Part shown: positions 33,319 through 41,157 of the stretch, one piece after another | How the letters are laid out: the number at the start of each line of letters is the position of its first letter | Numbering within the stretch: position 1 is the stretch's first letter | Assembly (NCBI GenBank): GCA_016711105.1 | Contig: JADJTO010000012.1 | Location: forward strand, 34,266 to 98,265 | Length of the DNA: 64,000 nt | Direction of reading: 5' to 3' | DNA from: Micropruina sp. | Lineage (GTDB): Bacteria > Actinomycetota > Actinomycetes > Propionibacteriales > Propionibacteriaceae | Position numbers and translations under genes: made by a program | Notes under the pieces: generated by a model | Told to the model about the DNA's origin: nothing | Seen by the model: only the letters and a program-made list of their open reading frames with translations | Database searches by the model: none

Positions 33319-34026
33319 CTAGATCGGGAGCATGCCGAGAATGGAATCGGCGGAGTTGACGAGGTTGGCGACGGCGAGGGCCTGGCGCAGGCCGTGGGAA
33401 TAGCTGTTCGCGGCCTTGGCGAGGTCTTTGAGGAGGTCGGTGTTGTGCTTCAGCTCGTCGTCGGTGAGCACCCGCAGGGTGATCTGCACCTCGGCCTTGG
33501 TCGGGTTGAGCAGGGTGTCGTAGAGCCGCTCGGTCACGGTCAGCGCGGTGACCCGGACGGGAACGATCCGGCCCGGTCCCCACACGAACAGCACCGTGTT
33601 GATCGTCGAGGCCGGGACCTTTCGCTTGACCCCGCCCCCACCGGCGCCGAAGGCCGCGCCGATGCCGGCGGTGACCGTGCCGAGCAGCCCCCCCTCGGTG
33701 TCGGAGGAGGGGAAGAGCAGCATCTCCAGGGCGGCCAGTCGCGAGGGCACCCCGCTGATCGTGGCCAGAGCCCCGGAGGCGCCTCCGTCCGCAATCGAGT
33801 CGGAGGCGTCCAGCGACAGGGTGAAGCTGAAGGACTCCCCCGGATTGCCCTTGACTGCCAGCGGATTCGTGGTGGTCTGATTCGGGCCGGCGGCCGGCGC
33901 CTCGGGCTGCGTCCAGGAGTGCGACATCGATTCGGGGTTGAACTGGAACACGATGATGTTGGGGATCGGGATCAGCGGGGTCGGCATGAACTCGACCAGC
34001 GCACCGCGAAGGTAGAAGCCGCTCAT
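33319..34026 (-). CDS. Afp7-like CIS_tube domain protein
   Basis: 235 residues with the CIS_tube pattern: IPIPNIIVFQFNPESMSHSW near residue 20, then ESFSFTLSLDASDS, LAALEMLLFPSSDTEGG, TINTVLFVWGPGRIVPVRVT and ERLYDTLLNPTKAEVQITLR. Such proteins form the tube layer that joins the hub to the first tube ring. In some systems this domain is fused to LysM; here LysM is the next gene. The start overlaps the stop of the small upstream gene (ATGA). Confidence 0.85.
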   Translation of the reverse strand: MSGFYLRGALVEFMPTPLIPIPNIIVFQFNPESMSHSWTQPEAPAAGPNQTTTNPLAVKGNPGESFSFTLSLDASDSIADGGASGALATISGVPSRLAALEMLLFPSSDTEGGLLGTVTAGIGAAFGAGGGGVKRKVPASTINTVLFVWGPGRIVPVRVTALTVTERLYDTLLNPTKAEVQITLRVLTDDELKHNTDLLKDLAKAANSYSHGLRQALAVANLVNSADSILGMLPI

Positions 34027-34265
34027 CGTCCGGCTCCGTTCGGTTCCGTGGCCACGCCCTCTGCGAGCGCCGCGGACACCGCCCGGACGATGGCATCGCG
34101 CAGCGTCGGCACCCGGGCGTCGCCGGGGGCCGGCACCGAGACTGTCACCGCGCCGGTGGGACGCAGCGGCAGCCCGGTCAGTTCCTCGGCCACCTGCTGA
34201 GCTAGTTCGCGCGCTTGGGCCTCGCTCATCGGGCCGGTGTGCAACACCAAACGTTCGATCCTCAT
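34023..34265 (-). CDS. Small eCIS-cluster protein of unknown function
   Basis: 80 residues from ATG 34265: MRIERLVLHTGPMSEAQARE, then a helix and a short TVSVPAPGD strand, ending with a helix. It overlaps both neighbours by ATGA junctions, so it is translated with the AAA+ ATPase and the CIS_tube protein. I do not recognise the family. Its size and place suggest an assembly factor or a small accessory subunit. Confidence 0.7.
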   Translation of the reverse strand: MRIERLVLHTGPMSEAQARELAQQVAEELTGLPLRPTGAVTVSVPAPGDARVPTLRDAIVRAVSAALAEGVATEPNGAGR

Positions 34266-36142
34266 GACGCCACCTCCGCCCGGGAGTCGCCCAATGGCAG
34301 CCGCAGCACGGCCCCCCGTTTGCCCAGTTCTCGGCGGGAGGCGTCGAGCACCCGCTCCTGGGTGATCAGCCCGCCCGAACCTCGGGCCTCGAAGGCGGCG
34401 CTGAGCGAGATGGTCTTTATTTCGGCCCCGGTGAGGTCGATGTGGGTGGCCAGCCAGCGGTGGTCGACACCATCGGTCACCGGAGCGCCGGCGGAGGTGT
34501 GCGAGGGCAGGGCCGCCTTCCACAGCAGCAGTCGTTCCGCCGGCGCCGGGGAGACGAAATCCACCACCGTGCTCAGCCGGCGCAGGAACGCCGCGTCCAG
34601 GTCGCTCTTGCGGTTGGTGGCCAACACCGCGACCCCGCTGAAGCTGTCCAGCCGTTGTAGCAGGTAGTCGATCTCTATGTTGGCGTAGCGATCGTGCGCG
34701 TCCTGCACCCGCGTCCGCTGCCCGAACAGGGCGTCCGCTTCGTCGAACAGCACCAGCATCCGGCTGCGTTCGGCCTCGTCGAAGACCATCGCCAGGTGTT
34801 TCTCGGTCTCGCCGATGTACTTGCTGACCACGCTGGCCAGGTCGATCCGGAACAGTTCCAGGCCGAGATCACGGGCCAACACTTGGGTGGCCATGGTCTT
34901 ACCGGTGCCGCTCGGCCCGGCGAACAGGGCGGTCACCCCGGCCGTGCTCGGCACCAGCCGGCGGAACTCCCAGCCGTCCAGCACCTCGTGCCGCAGTCGC
35001 ACGTGCGTTACCAGCCGCTGCAGCGCCTCCGCGACGTGCGTCGGCACCACCAGGTCGTCCCAGGTGTAGGGCAGTTGCATCCGGTGCATCGTGGCCAGCG
35101 ATCCTGCCCGGAGCCGGGCGGAAAGGAACCGGGTGGCGCTGTCCCCGGCGCTGACTGCGGCCACCACCTCGGCCGGGGTCAGTTCCCAATCGGCGATCGC
35201 GGACGGCGGTGCGTCCGCACTGATCCCTGACCAGAGCCGTTGCCGCTGGCCGACCGTGATCGCCGGCAGCTCCCAGCGCAACCGCAGGGCGGAATCGGCG
35301 CCCCGGGGTGAAGACTGGCAGGCGACCAGGGTGAGCCCGCCGAGATCCACCGGAACCTCCTCGGCAAGGCCTGCCAGGACGATCGGGACGCTGTCGAGGA
35401 GTCGGGCCGTGCGCAGCCCGCGGACGCCGGAACCAGGGGCCAGCAGCACGCAGCGACGACCGAGCGTGGCGGCGAGTTGAACCAGCAGCGTCCGGCGGCC
35501 CGAGCCGGGGCGTCCGACCAGATCGACTACGCAGCGTGGGAGTCCGTGCAGCGCGGCGGCGATCTCGTCGCGCAGGTCGGGGTGCAGGCACTCGACCCCG
35601 TCAGGCACCTCGGCCGGGCGCACCTGCCCACGGAGTGCGGTCCAGTCGGGGTCGCCGGCCAGGAACGCGGCGATCTCGGCGTCCACCGTCCAGGGGGTCG
35701 TGCTGTGCCAGTCGCCGTCGGGGGCGGCCACCTCCCAGCTGACCAGAGCCGAGGCCCGGCCGGGCTGTCGTCCGGGGGCCCAGCCCCAGAGCAAAGCGGC
35801 GACCGCGGGAGTCGGGGCGGCCGGGGTCGAGGTGTCGTCCAGGTAGCCCAGCACCCTGGTCAGGCGAGGGTCGATTTCGCAGGCGGCGAGCAGTGCCAGC
35901 CACTCGGCGTCCGCCTCGTTCAGGGCCAGGGCTCCGCCCAGGGTGCGCCAGTGCGGGTCAGCGGCCAAGGCCACGTGCGCGTCCTCGCGGGCTCGCCGCA
36001 CCTCGACCGGAACCTCGGCGGACGACCCAGCCAAGATGTCGTCGATGGCGGCGTGCACCGACCCGCCCCGCTCGGCCCACCGCTCCCGTTGCAGCGCCAC
36101 CCTGGCCGCCGCCAGGCCTCGGATCGCCTCCAGCCAGCGCAT
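34262..36142 (-). CDS. AAA+ ATPase of the eCIS (Afp15-type)
   Basis: 626 residues from ATG 36142. The C-terminal AAA+ module has Walker A GPSGTGKT (about residue 408), Walker B MLVLFDEADALFG (about 460) and the sensor-1 region VAVLATNRKSDLD (about 513). The arginine-bearing stretch AAFLRRLSTVVDFVSP follows. The first 370 residues are a family-specific region with its own degenerate nucleotide-binding-like strand (VVDLVGRPGSGRRTLLVQ). Every known eCIS has one such ATPase, needed for assembly though absent from the finished particle. Its start is 2 bases from the DUF4255 stop. Confidence 0.92.
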   Translation of the reverse strand: MRWLEAIRGLAAARVALQRERWAERGGSVHAAIDDILAGSSAEVPVEVRRAREDAHVALAADPHWRTLGGALALNEADAEWLALLAACEIDPRLTRVLGYLDDTSTPAAPTPAVAALLWGWAPGRQPGRASALVSWEVAAPDGDWHSTTPWTVDAEIAAFLAGDPDWTALRGQVRPAEVPDGVECLHPDLRDEIAAALHGLPRCVVDLVGRPGSGRRTLLVQLAATLGRRCVLLAPGSGVRGLRTARLLDSVPIVLAGLAEEVPVDLGGLTLVACQSSPRGADSALRLRWELPAITVGQRQRLWSGISADAPPSAIADWELTPAEVVAAVSAGDSATRFLSARLRAGSLATMHRMQLPYTWDDLVVPTHVAEALQRLVTHVRLRHEVLDGWEFRRLVPSTAGVTALFAGPSGTGKTMATQVLARDLGLELFRIDLASVVSKYIGETEKHLAMVFDEAERSRMLVLFDEADALFGQRTRVQDAHDRYANIEIDYLLQRLDSFSGVAVLATNRKSDLDAAFLRRLSTVVDFVSPAPAERLLLWKAALPSHTSAGAPVTDGVDHRWLATHIDLTGAEIKTISLSAAFEARGSGGLITQERVLDASRRELGKRGAVLRLPLGDSRAEVAS

Positions 36143-36144
36143 GG

Positions 36145-37401
36145 TCACACCACCGCCCACTTGGCCGGGTCGGACTCGACGTCGTTGACCCGCAGCCCCA
36201 CCGGGTGGGTGCCCGGCTCGGTGCCCGGCGCCGCGGCAAAGGTCAGCTGAGCGCCGCCGGTGCACTCCCACTCCCCCGGTTGCGGGAGTACGCCGTCAGC
36301 GATCCGGGTCAGCATCGTCGCGCCGAGACGAAGCTGGGCGCCGGAGGCGGGCAGGTTACCGACGACCAGCGTGTAGCGACCCTGGGGGTTCGCGGTCAGC
36401 GTCGGGCCGCCGGCCGGATCGACCCAGGCCGCGACGTTGAGCGGAACCGGATTGGACTGCCACCCGGGCTCGGTGGGCCGAGAAAGCACCAGCTCGTAGC
36501 GCCCCGGGACCGGAGCGTTCACCCCGGCCGGGGCGACCAGGCGGAACGGAACCCCCGGGGCGGCCAGCCAGGTGGCGGTGACGTCGGTCTCGGTACGCAC
36601 TCCAGCCGGATACGACACCAGGACGACGTGGTCGGTGTCGGCCAGGCCGGCGCCGTCCAGGACGAACTCTTGCGTGGCGGCGGCGGCCGGCGGGGCGGGT
36701 GCCGTGGTCGCCGGCGACAGCTGGACGGTCTGCGGCAGCGGCCCCGGCGCGGTGAAGTCGACCGTGCGGCGGGTCCCGAACAGCCGGGCCGGCGGCTGGC
36801 CGTCCATTGGCACCGGGGCGGCGACGAGGTTGATCTCGGTCACCTCTGGGGCGCCGGGCAGCACGACGTCGGGGGTGAGGAAGGCGACGCTGACCCGGTA
36901 CTGGGCGGTGGTTCGCAAGGGCAGCCCGAACGCCTGCCAGAGCCGGCTCATCTCCTCGAAGCTCGGCGACTCCAGCACCACGGTGGCATGGCTGGGAGTG
37001 ACCGCCCCTGGGCCCGGTCCTGGGGTGTTGAGGGCCAGCATCGGGTTGTCGTGCAGGCACTGCAAAGCGATCCCCAACAGCCGCTGCTCTTGGACGTAGC
37101 TGGTCTTGGACTGCGCCGAGAGCATGTACCACAGGTCGAGGCTGAGCGGCTCGGAGGCGACCGGGGGCTGACCGGTCCGCTGTGCCGCCGGCGACCAGAA
37201 CCTGTTCGCCAGGTGCTTGTTGGGTGCCACGTGGAACAGGTAGATGTTCAGTTCGCAGTCGGACAGCCCGGGGGTGTCAGGGTGCTGGCCGGAAACCGCC
37301 ACCGAGAAGGGCGGCGGCACACCGCCGAAGATCGGGCTGGTGTTCACCGCAGCCACCAGCAGATCCCGTAGCGCGTCGGTGATGATGGAGAGATCGCGCA
37401 C
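36145..37401 (-). CDS. DUF4255 tail terminator-like protein (Afp16-type) with a C-terminal beta extension
   Basis: 418 residues. The first 200 carry DUF4255: IITDALRDLLVAAVNTSPIF, DCELNIYLFHVAPNKHLANR, LDLWYMLSAQSKTSYVQEQR. The remainder is Pro/Ala-rich with two Ig-like beta units (GVPFRLVAPAGVNAPVPGRY, YTLVVGNLPASGAQLRLGAT). DUF4255 proteins cap the tube-sheath end. The extension is longer than in Serratia Afp16 and may contact something outside the particle; that is inference. Confidence 0.85.
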   Translation of the reverse strand: MRDLSIITDALRDLLVAAVNTSPIFGGVPPPFSVAVSGQHPDTPGLSDCELNIYLFHVAPNKHLANRFWSPAAQRTGQPPVASEPLSLDLWYMLSAQSKTSYVQEQRLLGIALQCLHDNPMLALNTPGPGPGAVTPSHATVVLESPSFEEMSRLWQAFGLPLRTTAQYRVSVAFLTPDVVLPGAPEVTEINLVAAPVPMDGQPPARLFGTRRTVDFTAPGPLPQTVQLSPATTAPAPPAAAATQEFVLDGAGLADTDHVVLVSYPAGVRTETDVTATWLAAPGVPFRLVAPAGVNAPVPGRYELVLSRPTEPGWQSNPVPLNVAAWVDPAGGPTLTANPQGRYTLVVGNLPASGAQLRLGATMLTRIADGVLPQPGEWECTGGAQLTFAAAPGTEPGTHPVGLRVNDVESDPAKWAVV

Positions 37402-37407
37402 GGCCGC

Positions 37408-38238
37408 TCACCCCTGCCCGAACCCGTACGTGACCCCGGGCCGGCTCAACCGCGCCGGCGGAGGGCTGGTGGGGCGGCCCGTCACCGGGGCGGACGGAAC
37501 CGCCACCGGGGCGGGTGGCGGTGCTGGTGCGGCCGCCACGAACACCTCGATCCGGCCGATCTCCAGCCGTGGGGCCGGCGGCCGGGGTTCGGGGAGCGCA
37601 GGCAGCGTGATCGGCAGCGGACGTTCGTCGCGGACGGCCGCCGTGGCCGGCGGTGGCGGCGTCGCCTCGGCGAGGGCGGCGGGGGGCGGCGCTGGGGTAG
37701 CGAAACTGGAGCCGAAGCGCCGTGACAGCGCCTCCAGGCGCTCCAGGGCCAACTCTTGGCCCGGCAGCGGGCGGATGGAGGGCAACGTCACCTCGGGCGG
37801 CTGAGACACCACAGTGGCCTCCGGGGTGGGGCGGGCCGGCTCCGCCGTGGACCGGACCGACGGCTCCGGCGCAGGTCTGGGCGCGACCACCGGCACCGCC
37901 TTCTCTGGCGCACTGATACGCGCTTGCTCCGGGTGATGGACGACCGGCGGCTCGGCCACCGGCGGCACCGAGCGCAACCGCGGCGGCGGCGAGAGGACTC
38001 CCGAAGGGTTCGTCGACTCTGGTTGGAGCGGCTCGACGCGCGGCTCGACGATCGCCGCGGGCGGTCGCGGGGTGGTGCGTTGGCGGCTGACTGGCCGCGC
38101 CGGCAGCTCCACAGGTTCGGAAAGCAGCGGTTCGGGCAGACGAGTGGGGCCCCAGTCGAGTTGCCGTGGCGTCCGCAGCGCCGACACCGGCCCGGCCGAG
38201 GCCACCAGTTGCTCCAGGTACCCCCGCGACCTAGGCAT
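37408..38238 (-). CDS. Proline-rich eCIS-cluster protein with an IGRIEV motif
   Basis: 276 residues from ATG 38238 (MPRSRGYLEQLVASAGPVSA). More than 150 residues are a disordered Pro/Ala/Val region (PVVAPRPAPEPSVRSTAEPA). Near the C-terminus a short ordered motif, LEIGRIEVFVAA, is followed by another Pro tail. I recall the IGRIEV-type motif from uncharacterised proteins in this position of other eCIS loci, but no function is known. It overlaps the next gene by 8 bases. It could be a flexible assembly scaffold. Confidence 0.7.
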   Translation of the reverse strand: MPRSRGYLEQLVASAGPVSALRTPRQLDWGPTRLPEPLLSEPVELPARPVSRQRTTPRPPAAIVEPRVEPLQPESTNPSGVLSPPPRLRSVPPVAEPPVVHHPEQARISAPEKAVPVVAPRPAPEPSVRSTAEPARPTPEATVVSQPPEVTLPSIRPLPGQELALERLEALSRRFGSSFATPAPPPAALAEATPPPPATAAVRDERPLPITLPALPEPRPPAPRLEIGRIEVFVAAAPAPPPAPVAVPSAPVTGRPTSPPPARLSRPGVTYGFGQG

Positions 38239-39004
38239 GAGCGAGTTCCCTGCCGAGTCGGTCGGCCACCCGTCCGGCAATGGTGTGGGCGTAGCGGGCA
38301 CGGCGGGCGGAGGGCAGGTCGAGAATGTCGTCCTGGCTCCAGCCGTAGGCGGACGCGATCAGGTTGACGTCGTCATAGACCCCGATCGCGGCCTGCCGCA
38401 GTTCGACCAGGCACAGCTCGCGGGCGTTGACCGCGAGCTCGACCCCGGCCGCGCACTCGGGGCAGTCCCCCGCGACCGTGGCGCTCAAGGTGGGTCCCAG
38501 GCTGGCCATCGCGGCTTCGATCCCCCGGGCGGAGGCGGGCACCGGTTCGCTCAGGCAACGACGCAGCAGCTCCCGCCGAGGGTCCGCAGCCCCGCTGACC
38601 GCGATCACGTCCGCGACCCTCGGCAGCCGGAAACGGGCACCCGTGCTGCGCAGCGCGTACCATCCCCGGCCGACTGGCTCGGCCCGCCGGGTCGGTCGCG
38701 GACGATGGTGCGCGGCGTAGGCGGCGAGGCTGAACCGCACGTCCACCGGAGCCAAGCAGCGGCCGCAGCGGCCCTCCGCCACCACGGTGTCGCCGCGCTG
38801 CTCGCGGCGGCGCCAGACCACCAGCAGATCCAGATCACCGACGGCCAAGTCGGCCGCCTCCAGTCCCTGCTCCAACTCGGCGGCCCGTCCGACGTACTCC
38901 AGGCAGCCCTGCAGCCCCGGAACACTGTCGGCCAGCGCGATGTCGTCCCTGCCGGTGGAGGGACGCCATCGGGCCTGCAGGCCGCTGATCGGGAGCACGA
39001 CCAT
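38231..39004 (-). CDS. eCIS-cluster protein with two Cys-X2-Cys pairs
   Basis: 257 residues. Two cysteine pairs, CGRC (about residue 80) and CPEC (about 180), could bind one zinc ion. The C-terminal 60 residues form a helical region, YDDVNLIASAYGWSQDDILD then LPSARRARYAHTIAGRVADR. This resembles small baseplate-assembly chaperones of the T4 gp26 type often encoded near tube genes. It lies directly downstream of the tube gene (6-base gap), where phage tail assembly chaperones usually sit. The assignment is positional. Confidence 0.65.
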   Translation of the reverse strand: MVVLPISGLQARWRPSTGRDDIALADSVPGLQGCLEYVGRAAELEQGLEAADLAVGDLDLLVVWRRREQRGDTVVAEGRCGRCLAPVDVRFSLAAYAAHHRPRPTRRAEPVGRGWYALRSTGARFRLPRVADVIAVSGAADPRRELLRRCLSEPVPASARGIEAAMASLGPTLSATVAGDCPECAAGVELAVNARELCLVELRQAAIGVYDDVNLIASAYGWSQDDILDLPSARRARYAHTIAGRVADRLGRELAHA

Positions 39005-39010
39005 GGCAGG

Positions 39011-39520
39011 TCAGTTCTCCTTGGGTTCGGCCAGCGACAGGTCGTGCTCCCAGCCCTCGTTCTCCAGTTTGATGTGTTCGATGGCCACGGCGTTGGTGCC
39101 CGCGTCCAGGTCGGGCAACCCTTGGAACTCCGACACCCAGGCACTGTGGACGAGGTAGCGGTGCACCGGCTGGCCCTGCTCGTTGAGCAGTTCGATCCGA
39201 ATCTCTTTGCGCAACTTCGACAGCGAGGACGACGGAGAGCCCTTGTCCAACACTTGGCCGGCGTTGGCCCATTGCTCGAAGGTGTCGTCGTGGGTGACCC
39301 CCCGCTCCAAGGTGATCGGCTCGTACTTGGCGCGCCCGATGCCCTTGCGGATGATCGCGTTGCCGCCCTCCTTGTACTCGACCACGTCGTGCGAGCGCTT
39401 CAGTGCGCTCACCTTGCTGACCCCGGCCACCGGGGCCGTCGAGGTGTCGAAATAGACCAGGAAGCGGTAGCTCTTGTAGGGATCGAACCGGGAGACGTTG
39501 ACGCTGAACGGCTTGGGCAT
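39011..39520 (-). CDS. eCIS inner tube protein (Afp1/Afp5-type, gp19 fold)
   Basis: 169 residues. The fold signature runs FDPYKSYRFLVYFDTSTAPV, GVSKVSALKRSHDVVEYKEG, RKGIGRAKYEPITLERGVTH, DTFEQWANAGQVLD and VAIEHIKLENEGWEHD. Hexamers of this protein stack to make the rigid tube that is driven through a membrane. Only one tube gene is present. It lies 10 bases after the sheath stop. Confidence 0.93.
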   Translation of the reverse strand: MPKPFSVNVSRFDPYKSYRFLVYFDTSTAPVAGVSKVSALKRSHDVVEYKEGGNAIIRKGIGRAKYEPITLERGVTHDDTFEQWANAGQVLDKGSPSSSLSKLRKEIRIELLNEQGQPVHRYLVHSAWVSEFQGLPDLDAGTNAVAIEHIKLENEGWEHDLSLAEPKEN

Positions 39521-39530
39521 GGTGGCTCCT

Positions 39531-41150
39531 CTACGACTGCGGCTGGCCGGCGAGCTGGGCGATCTTGAGGATCACGAACTCGGCCGGTTTGACCGGGGCG
39601 AAGGCGACGACGATGTTGACGATCCCGTTGGCCTGGTCATCGGGGGTGGTCGTGGTGGCGTCGCAGCTGACCTGGAACGCCTGGCTCGGGGTGGTGCCTT
39701 GGAAGGCCCCCTGGTTGAACAGCCCGAGCATGAAGTAGTCGATGGTGGTCTTGATCGACACCCACAGCGGCGTGTCGTTGGGTTCGAAGATCACCCACCC
39801 CAGGCTGGCGACCAGGGACTGCTCCAGGAACAGCGCCGTCCGGCGGACCGGGACGTAGCGGTACTGCTGGAACGCGGGGTTGGCCGAGACCAGAGTGCGG
39901 GCGCCGAAGACCACGGTGCCGATCCCCGGGAAGCCGCGCAGGCAGTTGACCCCCAGAGGGTTGAGCGTGCCGTGCCGCGGGTCGGTCATCTTCCCAGACG
40001 GGGCGACCCCCAGGGTGTTCTGGACGAGCGCCTCGAAGCCGGCCGGCGCCTTCCAGACCCCGCGGTTGGTGTCCTGACGGGCGATCACCCCGGCCACGAA
40101 CCCTGAGGGCGGGATCAGCAGCGGCTCGCCGGTGTTCGGGTCGGAAGCGCGCAGGTAGGGGAAGTACAGCGCGCCGTTCTGGCTCTTGGGGATCATCCGT
40201 CCGGGCACCTGATCCGACATCACGTCACCGATCATCGGCAGCGGGAAGCCGGTCGGATCGGCCACCGTGTCGGCCGGTGGATCCATCACCACGAAGGCCC
40301 GCTTACGCTCGGCGACCGCCAGCGCAGCGGAGGTGACCCCGGGATCCCACACTCCGGGGGTCAGCAGGAGGTTGAAGATCGAGATCTTGTCCAGGGCCTT
40401 CTCCGGTTCGAACGCGTCGGAGAAGTCACCGGGGCTGAAGGTGCTGAACGGGTTGGCCGGCAGCTGGCCGTCCAGGGGCGTGGCCCCCAGGGCGGCCGGC
40501 CACTCGGTCGGATACGCGGTGGTCGGCCCCACCGTGACCAGGGAGGACACCGGCTTGGCCGCGGTGCCCAGCCGGGCTTCGAGGGTGTTGCCGGCGTCGG
40601 CGGCCGGCGGGGTCGGGTTCAGAGTGACCCGGCGGAAAGTCTCGGCCCGTCCGGCGTAGGAGATGGTGAGGTCGGCCAGATCGAGGGGTGTGATGCCAAT
40701 GCTGGCCCGCAGGTTCGTGATCGAGACGGTCAGGGCGTGATGGGCGTCGACGGGTTCGCGTCCGCTGACCACGATGCCGTTCGCGTTGGTTCCGATGGTG
40801 AGCGTGGGTGCGGCCAGGTCGGTCGTGGGCCCGCCGCCAAGATCGTGGAACTGCGGTAGCAACGGCACCACCCAGGCGACCGCACCGCCGTTGGCGAAGA
40901 ACTGGAACACCGCTCGTCCGACGTCATCGGCCAGCCAGTCCACGTTGAACAGCCCGCCGAACTCACGTTCGTAGTCGGCGAAGCTGAAGATCTGGACGGC
41001 TGCGCCGTAGTGCTGCGGTCTGGTCTTCAACGGGTGGGTGTAACCGAGGAAGACGGTCACCGAGGTGGGGGCGGCGCTGATCGTCCGGGAGTTGCTGAGG
41101 ATCTCCTCGACGTAGAGCCCCGGATAGGTGGGTGTGATGGGCTGTGCGTT
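39531..41150 (-). CDS. eCIS contractile sheath protein (Afp2/3/4-type), start codon unclear
   Basis: About 540 residues. The N-terminus is the linking arm ITPTYPGLYVEEILSNSRTI, followed by SVTVFLGYTHPLKTRP and REFGGLFNVDWLADDVGRAV. The C-terminal sheath core includes GTLNPLGVNCLRGFPGIGTV, RTLVSANPAFQQYRYVPVRR and LGWVIFEPNDTPLWVSIKTT. It ends with VVAFAPVKPAEFVILKIAQL. A strong ribosome site, GGAGGA, lies at 41149-41154 after the upstream stop. No ATG, GTG or TTG follows it in frame before ITPTYPG, so a base error at the start codon is likely. The frame stays open to ATG 41243, which would add an unlikely Pro-rich lead. There is a single sheath gene here, against three in Afp. Confidence 0.9.
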   Translation of the reverse strand, partial: NAQPITPTYPGLYVEEILSNSRTISAAPTSVTVFLGYTHPLKTRPQHYGAAVQIFSFADYEREFGGLFNVDWLADDVGRAVFQFFANGGAVAWVVPLLPQFHDLGGGPTTDLAAPTLTIGTNANGIVVSGREPVDAHHALTVSITNLRASIGITPLDLADLTISYAGRAETFRRVTLNPTPPAADAGNTLEARLGTAAKPVSSLVTVGPTTAYPTEWPAALGATPLDGQLPANPFSTFSPGDFSDAFEPEKALDKISIFNLLLTPGVWDPGVTSAALAVAERKRAFVVMDPPADTVADPTGFPLPMIGDVMSDQVPGRMIPKSQNGALYFPYLRASDPNTGEPLLIPPSGFVAGVIARQDTNRGVWKAPAGFEALVQNTLGVAPSGKMTDPRHGTLNPLGVNCLRGFPGIGTVVFGARTLVSANPAFQQYRYVPVRRTALFLEQSLVASLGWVIFEPNDTPLWVSIKTTIDYFMLGLFNQGAFQGTTPSQAFQVSCDATTTTPDDQANGIVNIVVAFAPVKPAEFVILKIAQLAGQPQS

Positions 41151-41157
41151 CCTCCGC

